DNA from: Candidatus Zixiibacteriota bacterium
GTDB lineage: Bacteria > Zixibacteria > MSB-5A5 > GN15 > PGXB01
Reading direction: 5' to 3'
NCBI GenBank assembly: GCA_900498245.1
Contig: LS998015.1
Span: 2,641,648-2,705,647, forward strand
Length of the DNA stretch: 64,000 bases
In this document: one piece after another, positions 9,179 to 17,403 of the stretch
How positions within the stretch are numbered: the first letter of the stretch is position 1
Layout: each line of letters begins with the position of its first letter
The notes under the pieces: generated by a model
What the model saw: the letters and a program-made list of their open reading frames with translations, nothing else
Database searches by the model: none
What the model was told of the DNA's origin: nothing
Made by a program: the position numbers and the translations under genes

Positions 9179-10474
9179 ATGGCAACCCTGCAGAAGAGAC
9201 TGGCGGAGATAATCCCCGGCCTCAAGGACGAAATCAAGAATATCACCAAGAATCACGGCGACATCAAGATTTCCGACGTTAATATCGCCCAGGCCTACGG
9301 CGGCATGCGCGGAGTCAAAGGAATGATCTGTGATACATCGGTCGTAAATCCCGACACCGGCCTGATCATCCGCGGTATCCCTATCAAGGACCTCACCGAG
9401 AAACTGCCGGAAGAAATTTTCTACCTGCTCATAGCCGGGGAACTGCCCGATAAGGCCGCCCTCAAGGCTCTTCAGAAGGACTTGACCGACCGGGCCAAGG
9501 TCCCGGCCTATGTCTGGAAAGTGCTGGAAGCGATGCCGAAAGATTCGCACCCGATGGCCATGCTGGACACCGCCATATTGGTTATGGAAAAGGAATCGGA
9601 ATTCCGGAAAATGTATGATGCCGGGATGAAAAAAGATGATTACTGGAAACCGGCTCTGGAAGACGCTCTGAATATGCTCGCCCGTATTCCCGTGATTGCG
9701 GCCGGCATTTACCGGATGAGATTCAAAAAAGGGAATCGAATTGCTCCCAAGAAGGACCTGGACTGGGGCGCCAATTATGCTCATATGCTCGGCATCAAGG
9801 ATAAAACCGGCAATTTCGTGAAACTGATGCGCCTCTACCTCACTCTGCATAGTGACCACGAGGGCGGCAATGTGAGCGCTTTCTCCTGCCATACGGTCGG
9901 TTCGGCGCTGTCCGATCCTTACTATGCCGTTTCCGCCGGTCTGAACGGCCTTGCCGGCCCATTGCACGGTCTGGCCAACCAGGAATGCCTGGGCTGGATT
10001 CTGGAAGTGCTGAAGAAATTCAACGGAGTGCCGTCCGATGAGCAGTTGCGCCAGTTCGCCTGGGATACCCTCAATTCCGGTCAGGTAATTCCCGGTTACG
10101 GCCATGCCGTTCTCCGAATCACCGACCCGCGCTTCGATGCTTTCCTGGCTTTTGGCAAGAAATATATTGCCGACGATCCGGTCTTCCAGCTGGTCGCCAA
10201 GGTCTTTGATATTGTCCCCAAGGTCCTGGCAGAACAGGGCAAGGTCAAAGATCCGTGGCCGAATGTCGATGCCGGTTCCGGAGCTCTGCTTTATCATTTC
10301 GGCTTGACCGAATTCCCGTACTACACGGTGCTGTTTGCGGTATCGCGTGCCATGGGAATGCTTTCGCAGTTGGTTATCAACCGGGCCGTGGGTACTGCCA
10401 TCACCCGGCCGAAGTCGGTCAGTACGGCCTGGATCAAGAAACAGATCCCGTCCACGCCGGCTCCGCAGCAATAA
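9179..10474 (+). CDS. gltA: Citrate synthase
   Basis: Condenses acetyl-CoA and oxaloacetate to citrate. 431 residues, similar in architecture to the mitochondrial-type enzyme. The catalytic triad is H263 (GPLHGLANQE), H309 (PGYGHAVLR) and D364 (NVDAGSGALLYHFGL). The spacings of 46 and 55 residues equal those of the pig-heart enzyme (H274, H320, D375). The C-terminus INRAVGTAITRPKSVST is also typical. AAGGAGAG precedes the ATG. A strong promoter and a terminator bracket it as a single-gene unit. It is the only TCA-cycle enzyme in the window. Confidence 0.96.
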   Translation: MATLQKRLAEIIPGLKDEIKNITKNHGDIKISDVNIAQAYGGMRGVKGMICDTSVVNPDTGLIIRGIPIKDLTEKLPEEIFYLLIAGELPDKAALKALQKDLTDRAKVPAYVWKVLEAMPKDSHPMAMLDTAILVMEKESEFRKMYDAGMKKDDYWKPALEDALNMLARIPVIAAGIYRMRFKKGNRIAPKKDLDWGANYAHMLGIKDKTGNFVKLMRLYLTLHSDHEGGNVSAFSCHTVGSALSDPYYAVSAGLNGLAGPLHGLANQECLGWILEVLKKFNGVPSDEQLRQFAWDTLNSGQVIPGYGHAVLRITDPRFDAFLAFGKKYIADDPVFQLVAKVFDIVPKVLAEQGKVKDPWPNVDAGSGALLYHFGLTEFPYYTVLFAVSRAMGMLSQLVINRAVGTAITRPKSVSTAWIKKQIPSTPAPQQ

Positions 10475-10497
10475 CTGCGAAGATATAATGCTTGATA

Positions 10498-10528
10498 AAC
10501 GGCGGCTTATAGTCGCCGTTTTTTTTAT
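10498..10528 (+). terminator. Terminator of citrate synthase gene
   Basis: Stem AACGGCGGC / GTCGCCGTT (one G-U pair) with a TTATA loop, followed by eight T, 24 nt after the gltA stop. The T tract runs into the convergent kinase gene ending at 10525. Confidence 0.88.
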
Positions 10529-12561
10529 TTTGGGAAAATTATGCGGAATTCGGTCCCGCCGGAAGGCGGCGATATAATTTCAATCCGCCCGTGATGTTCC
10601 TCGACAATCTGATGTACAATAGCCAGGCCCAGTCCGGTCCCGGTATTTTTGGTCGTGAAATAAGGATTGAATATCTTGCTTCGCAACTCTTCGGGAATGC
10701 CGGAACCGTTATCGACGATGGTAAGAATCGGTTCGTCATTCTCTTTCCGCAATCCAATGTAAATTCGTCCCGCCCCGGGCCGGCAGGCCTCCAGCGAATT
10801 CCTGATCAGATTAATAATCATCTGCTTGAGCCGATCCGCATTGCCGGAAAGATATATTTCTGGTTCAATTTTGGAATCGAATGAAATGCGCCGCTCATTA
10901 ATATCAAGATTAAAAAGTCGGCAGATATCGTCGACCAGGGCGCTTAAATTGACAGTCGGGAGATCTTTCATCTGTCCCCGGGCCAGGGCCAGGAAGCGAG
11001 TCACGATGTCGTTCAGGCGATTGGCTTCCGCCTTTATCTGACCGGCAAAGGCCCGAAATTCCTCACTTCCCTCCTTCGGTTCGAATTCCGCCAGGAGTCT
11101 TTGCGCCGCGATAGAAATAGCATTCAGCGGGTTCCTTATCTCATGCGCCACCCCCGCCGCGAGGTCCCCCAACTCGGTCAGACGCTCCCGGCGACGGGAG
11201 GTCTCTTCCAGTTCCTTTATCCGGGTATAATCATACACCAGCGCCACGGCCCCGGTATCTCTGCCGTCGGCCTCATGGAGCCGGGCGATATTTATCAGTA
11301 AAAACCTTCGTCCTGAAGGCAGATTCAGAAGCGACTCCATTTCCCCTTGAGATTGACGGCCGGAGAGCGTTTTCTCGAAAGGTATGACATCTTTGAACGG
11401 CATTTCGGACCAGTTACGGGCAATGATATCTTCTTCTTTTATATCAAATATTTCCTGGAATTGACGATTGACCAGTTCCACGGTACCGTCCGCCGATAGT
11501 ACCGCCAGTCCGGAATTGATACTGTCAAAGACCTTTTCGGATAGAGACTTCATTCGCCGGAAGGAGCGATCCAGAAAAACGCGCTTCTGCTTCCCTTGCA
11601 AGTATAGAATGACAAAAATGAGGACGGCGAAGATGACAACGCTCATGGCGATCATCTGACGGTCGAATCCGCCGACAATTTCATTGTATTTTTCCAGAGA
11701 CAGTCCAAGGCGGAAAAGCCCGGCCTTATACTCCACCGATGAAAAGGGTTTGACCAGTTCCAGGACCTTACGGTCCCCCAGCATATAGACCCGGGAGAGG
11801 ACCGTATCCGATTGCAGCGCTCCTTTTAAAAAAGGGTCATTATCAATTTTCAAAATCGGGCCGATACGCCGCGATGAAAAGACGATCCCGTCTTCGTTCT
11901 GAAACAGGATATATTCGATGCCGACTTCCCGAGCGATATTCTGCACCAGGTACCCGATACCGATATCTTTCTTGGCCGAAGAATAGAAGAGGGCGTCGGA
12001 TACCATAGCGATCATGAATTTACGGTCGGCGGTTTTCTTGAGAAAGTACATCGAGGGAGGTTCGATGATTCCGGCCGACGGAATTTCGTAATCGACATCA
12101 TCCAGGGAATCGCCCCAGAGGGAATCGACCTGCGGGGCGATGGAAGAATCAATCTGCGCCAGGCCGACAAATAATCCCCTGGCCCCGGCGGCCCTCACAT
12201 TGAGTTTATTATCGTAAATGAGAATAGCATCGACGCCATACCGGGAAGCCATATCGGCCAGCTCTGCGGAGGAATAATTCATCGCGGGCCGTTCCTCGAT
12301 AAATGACGCCAGATCCGAAAATTTTTCCTGCACCAGAAGATCGAAGAGGGAATTGGCTTTGATGGCGTTATCAGAAGAAAGGGTCAGACTCTCGAGCAGG
12401 GCGGCGCCCTGACGGCGCACCAGTTCGAAACTGTCACTCCGGCTTTTCTGAATACCCAGGTACGTCAGGACAAAAAGAAGGACGCCCAAAAGTGCGATTA
12501 TAATAACAGCAAAACGAAGTTTTAAGCCAGAGATAAGACGGCCGGATCCGGGTTCAGGCAT
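10525..12561 (-). CDS. Membrane sensor histidine kinase with PAS domain
   Basis: 678 residues. A transmembrane helix lies near 14-36 and another near 300-320, with an extracytoplasmic sensor region between them that I cannot assign. A PAS domain follows (VFDSINSGLAVLSADGTVELVN). The dimerisation/phosphoacceptor motif is GVAHEIRNPLNAIS with H473. The ATPase domain shows NLIRNSLEA (N box), VDNGSGIP (G1) and TGTGLGLAIV (G2). It looks like a complete, NtrB/AtoS-like active kinase. It is the second gene of a two-kinase unit, 40 nt after the kinase ending at 12602. No response regulator is adjacent. Confidence 0.92.
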   Translation of the reverse strand: MPEPGSGRLISGLKLRFAVIIIALLGVLLFVLTYLGIQKSRSDSFELVRRQGAALLESLTLSSDNAIKANSLFDLLVQEKFSDLASFIEERPAMNYSSAELADMASRYGVDAILIYDNKLNVRAAGARGLFVGLAQIDSSIAPQVDSLWGDSLDDVDYEIPSAGIIEPPSMYFLKKTADRKFMIAMVSDALFYSSAKKDIGIGYLVQNIAREVGIEYILFQNEDGIVFSSRRIGPILKIDNDPFLKGALQSDTVLSRVYMLGDRKVLELVKPFSSVEYKAGLFRLGLSLEKYNEIVGGFDRQMIAMSVVIFAVLIFVILYLQGKQKRVFLDRSFRRMKSLSEKVFDSINSGLAVLSADGTVELVNRQFQEIFDIKEEDIIARNWSEMPFKDVIPFEKTLSGRQSQGEMESLLNLPSGRRFLLINIARLHEADGRDTGAVALVYDYTRIKELEETSRRRERLTELGDLAAGVAHEIRNPLNAISIAAQRLLAEFEPKEGSEEFRAFAGQIKAEANRLNDIVTRFLALARGQMKDLPTVNLSALVDDICRLFNLDINERRISFDSKIEPEIYLSGNADRLKQMIINLIRNSLEACRPGAGRIYIGLRKENDEPILTIVDNGSGIPEELRSKIFNPYFTTKNTGTGLGLAIVHQIVEEHHGRIEIISPPSGGTEFRIIFPK

Positions 12562-12601
12562 GGCGTTAAATTAGGCTAATCAAGAGGCGGGGTCAATAAA
12601 T

Positions 12602-14536
12602 TTATTTGGCGGCCGAGGCGTTCGCCGGGGCGGATTCTTTTGCTTCCGCCTGATGTTTTACCGGCACCTTGACGACAAAAATCGCTTTTGATTCGTCACC
12701 GGTATGATAAGCGATTTCACCTCGATGGTTCTGAACCACGTTTTTGCATGTAATAAGACCCAGACCGTTGGCCTTGCGCTTGGTACTGAACCGATTAACG
12801 AACAATTTGGGAATATCATCGGGTTCGACTCCGGGACCGCTGTCGGCAACTTTCAAATAAAAACATTCACCGCTGTCATCCAGCGACGTCGAGACGATTA
12901 TCCAGCGGGTCCCATCGAAACTTTCCATCGCCTCGGCGGCATTGTAAATCAGGTTCACCAGAAGCAGTTGGATCTGAGCGGCATCGATTTCCACCAGCGG
13001 CAAACTATCGCCGAGATTGGTCCCGATGAGAATTTCATCAAATTTATTCTGCGGCTTAAGGAACGCCACCAGGTTCTCTACCAGTTGATTAAGATCGGCG
13101 CGGCGGAATTCGCTGTTCTCATCGCTGAATTGTGTCAGTCCATCCGTAAAATTCACGATCTTGGCGACCGTGTCTTTCATGATATTGATTTTCTTCTCGA
13201 TCTTGTCCGTATCGCCCTGGGGCAGAATCATGGACACCAGTTCCAGATTGCCCTGCAGGACAGCCAGGTAATTATTTATTTCGTGGGCGATATCGCGCGC
13301 CATTTTCCCCCGTGAAGCGACCCGATCCAATTTTAGGATCATCTCCTGATAATTGTCGCTTTCCGAGATATTTTTTATGAAATAAAGCATGGCGATCGGA
13401 TTGCATCCTTCCGGCCCGAGGGCGGTATGAATAAGAAGCGCCGGGAAGCGGCTGCCGTCGCGGCGGCGGCAGATGATTTCCTGGGCCTCGGGATGCACCC
13501 CCACCCCCAAGGTATCGTCGAGCGACTTGCGCTCCTTGGGCACGGTCAGGAGGTTGCCTATTTTTTTGCCGAGCATTTCCGTCTGATTGTAACCTAATTC
13601 CTGTCCGGCCTGCTGGTTGTAAATTATGACCTGATCATCGAGATCGGTGACAATAATGGCATCGGGCGAATAATCGACCAGGGCGGTCAGGATCGATTCG
13701 GAGTCGATCAGGGATTTATTGGCCTTAAGGAGCTCCCGGTTGGCCGCCGATAATTTGCGCCGTTTCTCCGATAAACTCTGCGACATTTTATTGAAAGCGT
13801 CTGTCAGCCGCTGAATTTCTTTATCTCCGGCTTTCTCCCCAATATAGTGCTCCTCGCCGTCAGCAGTCTTCTCGAACGCCTCCGTCAAACGGGACAGGGG
13901 TCTTTTGATACCGCGAAAGATAAGATTGATTATCAAGAGTGATATAAGGGCGGAAATGAGAAACAAAACAAACAACAATTCGGCCTGATTATTCTTAACA
14001 TCGCTGGAAAGGTCATTTGGAACCGTGATAATCAAGGCATATTTCTGGTCTGCGTCCTGGGGCTTTATCAAATATGATATATATCTTCCCTCACCGCTGA
14101 TGGTCGTCTGGTAGGGCCGGTCCGAGGCCCGAAGAAGATTGAAAACGGATGATGCTTGAATCTCGGATAAATCGGCCAGCCGGCTATTATCGGTCCCAAA
14201 GGATGCCAGATATACAAGAGTATCTCTGTTCTCACCGATGTCATGCTTCAAAAGACCCACCTCGCCTTTCAAATTATGGGTGCTAAGAAATTGGCGGGCG
14301 GCGAAAGCCTGCGATGTATCGCCGGGTGAGACGGGATAATGGCGATTCAATTCCCGGGCAAGTTCGGTTGAACCGGAATAAATTCTCTGCCCTTGCTGCT
14401 GATAGTGCTGAATCACAGAGCTGTCATCGGTGGCATTGAAAAGCACCAACCCCAGAGCCGCGAAGACGAAAATAATTTGTATGAGAATAAGGTGGGAGAT
14501 TCTTATCAGCAGGCCCGGCCCTTTTATTTTCAGCAT
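12602..14536 (-). CDS. Membrane sensor histidine kinase with HAMP and PAS domains
   Basis: 644 residues. Transmembrane helices near 12-32 and 190-210 flank a periplasmic sensor region. They are followed by HAMP (RGIKRPLSRLTEAFEKTADGE), a coiled linker and a PAS/PAC module (LVDYSPDAIIVTDLDDQVIIYN). The phosphoacceptor is H418 in DIAHEINNYLAVLQG. ATPase boxes are NLIYNAAEAM, VADSGPGVEP and KANGLGLITCK. The tail is Ala-rich (KESAPANASAAK). It is the first gene of the pair and may be preceded by the structured element at 14643-14714. Signal and cognate regulator are unknown. Confidence 0.92.
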   Translation of the reverse strand: MLKIKGPGLLIRISHLILIQIIFVFAALGLVLFNATDDSSVIQHYQQQGQRIYSGSTELARELNRHYPVSPGDTSQAFAARQFLSTHNLKGEVGLLKHDIGENRDTLVYLASFGTDNSRLADLSEIQASSVFNLLRASDRPYQTTISGEGRYISYLIKPQDADQKYALIITVPNDLSSDVKNNQAELLFVLFLISALISLLIINLIFRGIKRPLSRLTEAFEKTADGEEHYIGEKAGDKEIQRLTDAFNKMSQSLSEKRRKLSAANRELLKANKSLIDSESILTALVDYSPDAIIVTDLDDQVIIYNQQAGQELGYNQTEMLGKKIGNLLTVPKERKSLDDTLGVGVHPEAQEIICRRRDGSRFPALLIHTALGPEGCNPIAMLYFIKNISESDNYQEMILKLDRVASRGKMARDIAHEINNYLAVLQGNLELVSMILPQGDTDKIEKKINIMKDTVAKIVNFTDGLTQFSDENSEFRRADLNQLVENLVAFLKPQNKFDEILIGTNLGDSLPLVEIDAAQIQLLLVNLIYNAAEAMESFDGTRWIIVSTSLDDSGECFYLKVADSGPGVEPDDIPKLFVNRFSTKRKANGLGLITCKNVVQNHRGEIAYHTGDESKAIFVVKVPVKHQAEAKESAPANASAAK

Positions 14537-15004
14537 TTCCTGTCTACCCGTAGAAAAAAGGCTATCGTTTCAGTTTTCATACCGGTTATCGGCAGGATAT
14601 GACTTATTGATTAATGGGGAACAAAGAAATAAGACAAAATTATAGGGAGTGGTGGAGGGGGGATGCCCGACTCTAACGTCAGGTGGCTGGATAGCCAGCA
14701 CACACCACTCCCTAAATCTCTAACAACTCAGGGAAGATTCAGGTTCTTAACAATTTTTCAGCAATATATATGCCTATTCTTGAGCAATAAAACCTGTCGT
14801 TCACAATTTATATATCTCTATCCAATTTCGAACCATGGGGTTCGGAGGGTCATATTTCGGCTTCCAGAAAGGCAGGAATAATAAAAGCCCTTATGCAGAC
14901 CTGTTCATATATTGTGCAGTCATATGGCACTGTGGCACATGCCATTAACTACGTATGGCGAAGAAGGTTTTTCTCGTTCTTAAGATATAATAATAAAGAT
15001 TTCC
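14537..15004. other. Gene-free stretch between kinase operon and trxB
   Basis: About 470 nt with no convincing coding frame. It contains the branched inverted repeat at 14643-14714. The rest, 14715-15004, is AT-rich and shows nothing I can name. Both flanking genes read on the minus strand, so this is the region before the kinase operon and after trxB. Confidence 0.6.
14643..14714 (-). ncRNA. Candidate structured RNA or leader element (three-way junction)
   Basis: A perfect 12-bp outer stem (TAGGGAGTGGTG 14643-14654, CACCACTCCCTA 14703-14714) encloses two smaller hairpins: CCCGAC/GTCAGG (14666-14671, 14678-14683, 6-nt loop) and TGGCT/AGCCA (14684-14688, 14693-14697). The fold is a three-way junction on either strand. 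The minus strand is preferred because flanking genes read that way; it would then be a leader element about 107 nt before the kinase start. It matches no riboswitch or tRNA pattern I can recall. It has no U tract, so it is not a plain terminator. Confidence 0.45.
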
Positions 15005-15934
15005 CTAATCGTCAAGTTCCTCGATATATTTTTCGGCGGCCATGGCGGCCGTGGTTCCGTCACCGACGGCGTTAGTTATCTGCCGTACCAATTGACTTCG
15101 GACATCACCGCATGCGAATATTCCCTTTATCGAAGTTTCCATTCGGTCATTGGTGATAATATAACCATTCTTATCTTTTGTCAGCGGCTCGCGGGTAATA
15201 TTGGAATTGGGAACGAAACCGACAAAAATAAAAATGGCGCCTACTTCGAGGGTTGAAGTTGCCCCGGTCTTGACACTTCTTAACGATAGAGATTTGACTC
15301 TATTTTCGCCGTTGATTGATTCGACCACTGTATCCCAGACAAATTCCATCTTGGGATTGGCGAAGGCCCGATTTTGAATCACTTTCTGGGCACGAAGTTC
15401 ATCACGACGGTGAATCAGATAAACTTTGCTTCCATATTTGGTCAGGAACATCGCCTCTTCGACAGCGGCATCTCCTCCACCGACCACGGCGATGACCTGG
15501 TTTTTGAAAAAGGCCCCGTCGCAGATAGCGCAATAAGAGACGCCCCGGCCGGCGAATTCCCGTTCACCGGGGACATTTATATGATTGGGAGAACCGCCGG
15601 TGGAAATAATTACGGCCTTGGCCCTGTAAACATCGCCCGAAGCCGTCATCACCATTCTATATTTCCCCTCGCTGTAAACTTCGGTGACTTCATCAGAGAC
15701 TATTTCCAGTCCGAATTTCTTGGCGTGATCCGCCATCTTTTGCGCCAGTTCTCCTCCCATAATATGTTCGAAACCGGGATAATCCTCAACTTCTTCCGTA
15801 TTGGCAATTTGCCCGCCGGGCTGAAATTTCTCGATCGACACAGTCTTGCGATTGGCTCGGGCCGCATAGAGACCGGCCGTCAGTCCGCCCGGTCCGCCCC
15901 CGATGACGATGATATCATATTCTTTTTCCGACAT
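15005..15934 (-). CDS. trxB: Thioredoxin reductase (NADPH)
   Basis: 309 residues, typical low-molecular-weight TrxB. FAD-binding GGGPGGLTAGLYAARA is near the N-terminus. The redox-active disulfide is in YCAICDGAFF, and the NADPH-binding VVGGGDAAVEEAMFL follows. The C-terminal GIFACGDVR is the second FAD contact. The protein reduces thioredoxin in the cytosol. The start lies 2 nt after the stop of the upstream SDR gene, and its GAGG ribosome binding site is inside that gene, so the genes are coupled. No thioredoxin gene is in the window. Confidence 0.95.
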   Translation of the reverse strand: MSEKEYDIIVIGGGPGGLTAGLYAARANRKTVSIEKFQPGGQIANTEEVEDYPGFEHIMGGELAQKMADHAKKFGLEIVSDEVTEVYSEGKYRMVMTASGDVYRAKAVIISTGGSPNHINVPGEREFAGRGVSYCAICDGAFFKNQVIAVVGGGDAAVEEAMFLTKYGSKVYLIHRRDELRAQKVIQNRAFANPKMEFVWDTVVESINGENRVKSLSLRSVKTGATSTLEVGAIFIFVGFVPNSNITREPLTKDKNGYIITNDRMETSIKGIFACGDVRSQLVRQITNAVGDGTTAAMAAEKYIEELDD

Positions 15935-15936
15935 TT

Positions 15937-16821
15937 CTACCTCAAATATTCTTTCAGATCATTTTCCATTCTGGTCAATTTAATGTCAATAACATTCAGA
16001 AGTTCCCGATTGTCGCAAATATTGTCACGGCTGAGCATCCCGATCTGGTCGCGAGTTAAAGGGGACGGCTTCATAAAGGACTCCAACACTGCCGCGCTCA
16101 ATTTCATCAATCGGAGAGGAATATAAATATTGGGCCGCCTTCTGTTCAATACCTTTTTAATGATGGCAATCATCTGCCGGTATTCAAGGGCCTCCGGCCC
16201 GCCTATTTCCAGCGTTTTCCCCCACGCCCCGGGTGAATCAAGAATCGAAACCAATAAGGCGGTAAGATTTTCTACGTAAATCGGCTGAAGCCGCATTCTG
16301 CCGCTTCCAGGAATCGGCGTAACCGGAAAGTATTTTATCATTCTGGCGAGCATGTTGATAAATCTATCGCCGGGGCCATAGACCACGGAGGGCCTGATTA
16401 TTGCATATTCAAGACCGGAATTTCGTATTTTTTCTTCCGCTTCCCATTTAGATCGGAAATACTTGCCCATCGCATCCGATCCTGTCCCCAGAGCGGAGAG
16501 ATAAATTATTTTGCCGACTCCCGCACTCTTACAAGCCGCAATAATATTCTCCGTTCCAGTCACAACCGTCCCGGTGAAAGTCAGTTCTTTTGTTTCCGCG
16601 ATTATACCAACGAGATGATAGATTACATTTACTTTCTGCAGGGTTCGGGGCAAAGATTCTGCATCATTGATGTCGGCGGCCATATAGCGAACATTCGTCG
16701 GATGACTTTGGATTTTGGAGGTATGACGCGCCAGGCCGATTATTTCGTTGCCGGTCAAGGCGAGAGCGCGGATTAGATTTTGCCCTATAAAGCCTGTAGC
16801 TCCTGTAACGGCAATTCTCAA
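15937..16821 (-). CDS. NAD(P)-binding epimerase-like SDR protein (NDUFA9-like)
   Basis: 294 residues if started at TTG 16821-16819, immediately giving the Rossmann motif RIAVTGATGFIGQNLIRAL. This TTG overlaps the cobO stop as TTGA. A longer frame exists upstream, but it lies wholly inside cobO and encodes a low-complexity charged peptide, so I reject it. YFRSK supplies the SDR Tyr-x3-Lys pair, and RPSVVYGPGDRF is a family block. It resembles atypical SDRs related to complex I NDUFA9 and nucleoside-diphosphate-sugar epimerases. Substrate is unknown. It lies between cobO and trxB in one unit. Confidence 0.82.
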   Translation of the reverse strand: MRIAVTGATGFIGQNLIRALALTGNEIIGLARHTSKIQSHPTNVRYMAADINDAESLPRTLQKVNVIYHLVGIIAETKELTFTGTVVTGTENIIAACKSAGVGKIIYLSALGTGSDAMGKYFRSKWEAEEKIRNSGLEYAIIRPSVVYGPGDRFINMLARMIKYFPVTPIPGSGRMRLQPIYVENLTALLVSILDSPGAWGKTLEIGGPEALEYRQMIAIIKKVLNRRRPNIYIPLRLMKLSAAVLESFMKPSPLTRDQIGMLSRDNICDNRELLNVIDIKLTRMENDLKEYLR

Positions 16822-17366
16822 AAATCGACACCCTTCTGAGCCAGAATCCCTTTCTGGTAGGGATGCTTGATTTCTTTCATTTCGGTCACGAGATCGGCTT
16901 GATCGATAAGCCATTTGATGGCCCCCCTGCCGGTGATAACCAGATGCAATTTTTCCGGCTTCTTTTTTACGATTTCTTCCAGTTCGTCGCGCGTAATCAA
17001 GCCGAGGTTCACCGCCACATTCAATTCGTCCAGAATAACCAATTCATATTTCCCTGAAGCCATCTTTTCCAGCGCGGTTTCGAAGGCTTTGCGGGCGGCG
17101 GCGCGATGAATTTCAATCGACTTCTGATCGTCAATTATCCCGACAAAGCCCTCCCCCATCACGTTCAATTCCACATTGGGAGCCAGTTTTTTGATACCAT
17201 CGAGTTCGCCGTACTTCCAGCTTCCCTTGATGAACTGGATAATACAAACTTTCCAGTCGTAACCGACCGCCCGCACCGTCATCCCGAGGGCGGCGGTGGT
17301 TTTTCCCTTCCCGTCGCCGGTATAGACAACGAGAAGTCCTTTTTCCTTTTTGTTATTTTCAGCCAT
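16818..17366 (-). CDS. cobO: Cob(I)yrinic acid a,c-diamide adenosyltransferase
   Basis: 182 residues, the usual length for CobO/BtuR/CobA. It attaches the adenosyl group from ATP to cob(I)alamin or cobinamide. The P-loop TGDGKGKTTAALG is at the N-terminus. FIKGSWKYGEL and VILDELNVAVNLGL (Walker B-like) are signature blocks, and the tail has HLVITGRGA. It may serve B12 salvage, since no other cobalamin gene is in the window. It is the first gene of the cobO-SDR-trxB unit, with a 4-nt TTGA overlap to the next gene. Confidence 0.95.
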   Translation of the reverse strand: MAENNKKEKGLLVVYTGDGKGKTTAALGMTVRAVGYDWKVCIIQFIKGSWKYGELDGIKKLAPNVELNVMGEGFVGIIDDQKSIEIHRAAARKAFETALEKMASGKYELVILDELNVAVNLGLITRDELEEIVKKKPEKLHLVITGRGAIKWLIDQADLVTEMKEIKHPYQKGILAQKGVDF

Positions 17367-17403
17367 TTTTCAGATCCATTATTAATTTGATGGAAAAATA
17401 GTT

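Noticed and set aside
9137-10471. A 444-residue open frame on the minus strand opposite gltA
   Set aside because: The plus strand encodes citrate synthase with complete catalytic residues; the antisense frame shows no recognisable domain.
14643-14714. The inverted repeat as a tRNA or integron attC site
   Set aside because: It lacks the tRNA T-loop and 7-bp acceptor geometry. An attC site should have core RYYYAAC and GTTRRRY at the ends of the repeat, whereas GTTAGA lies in an inner loop.
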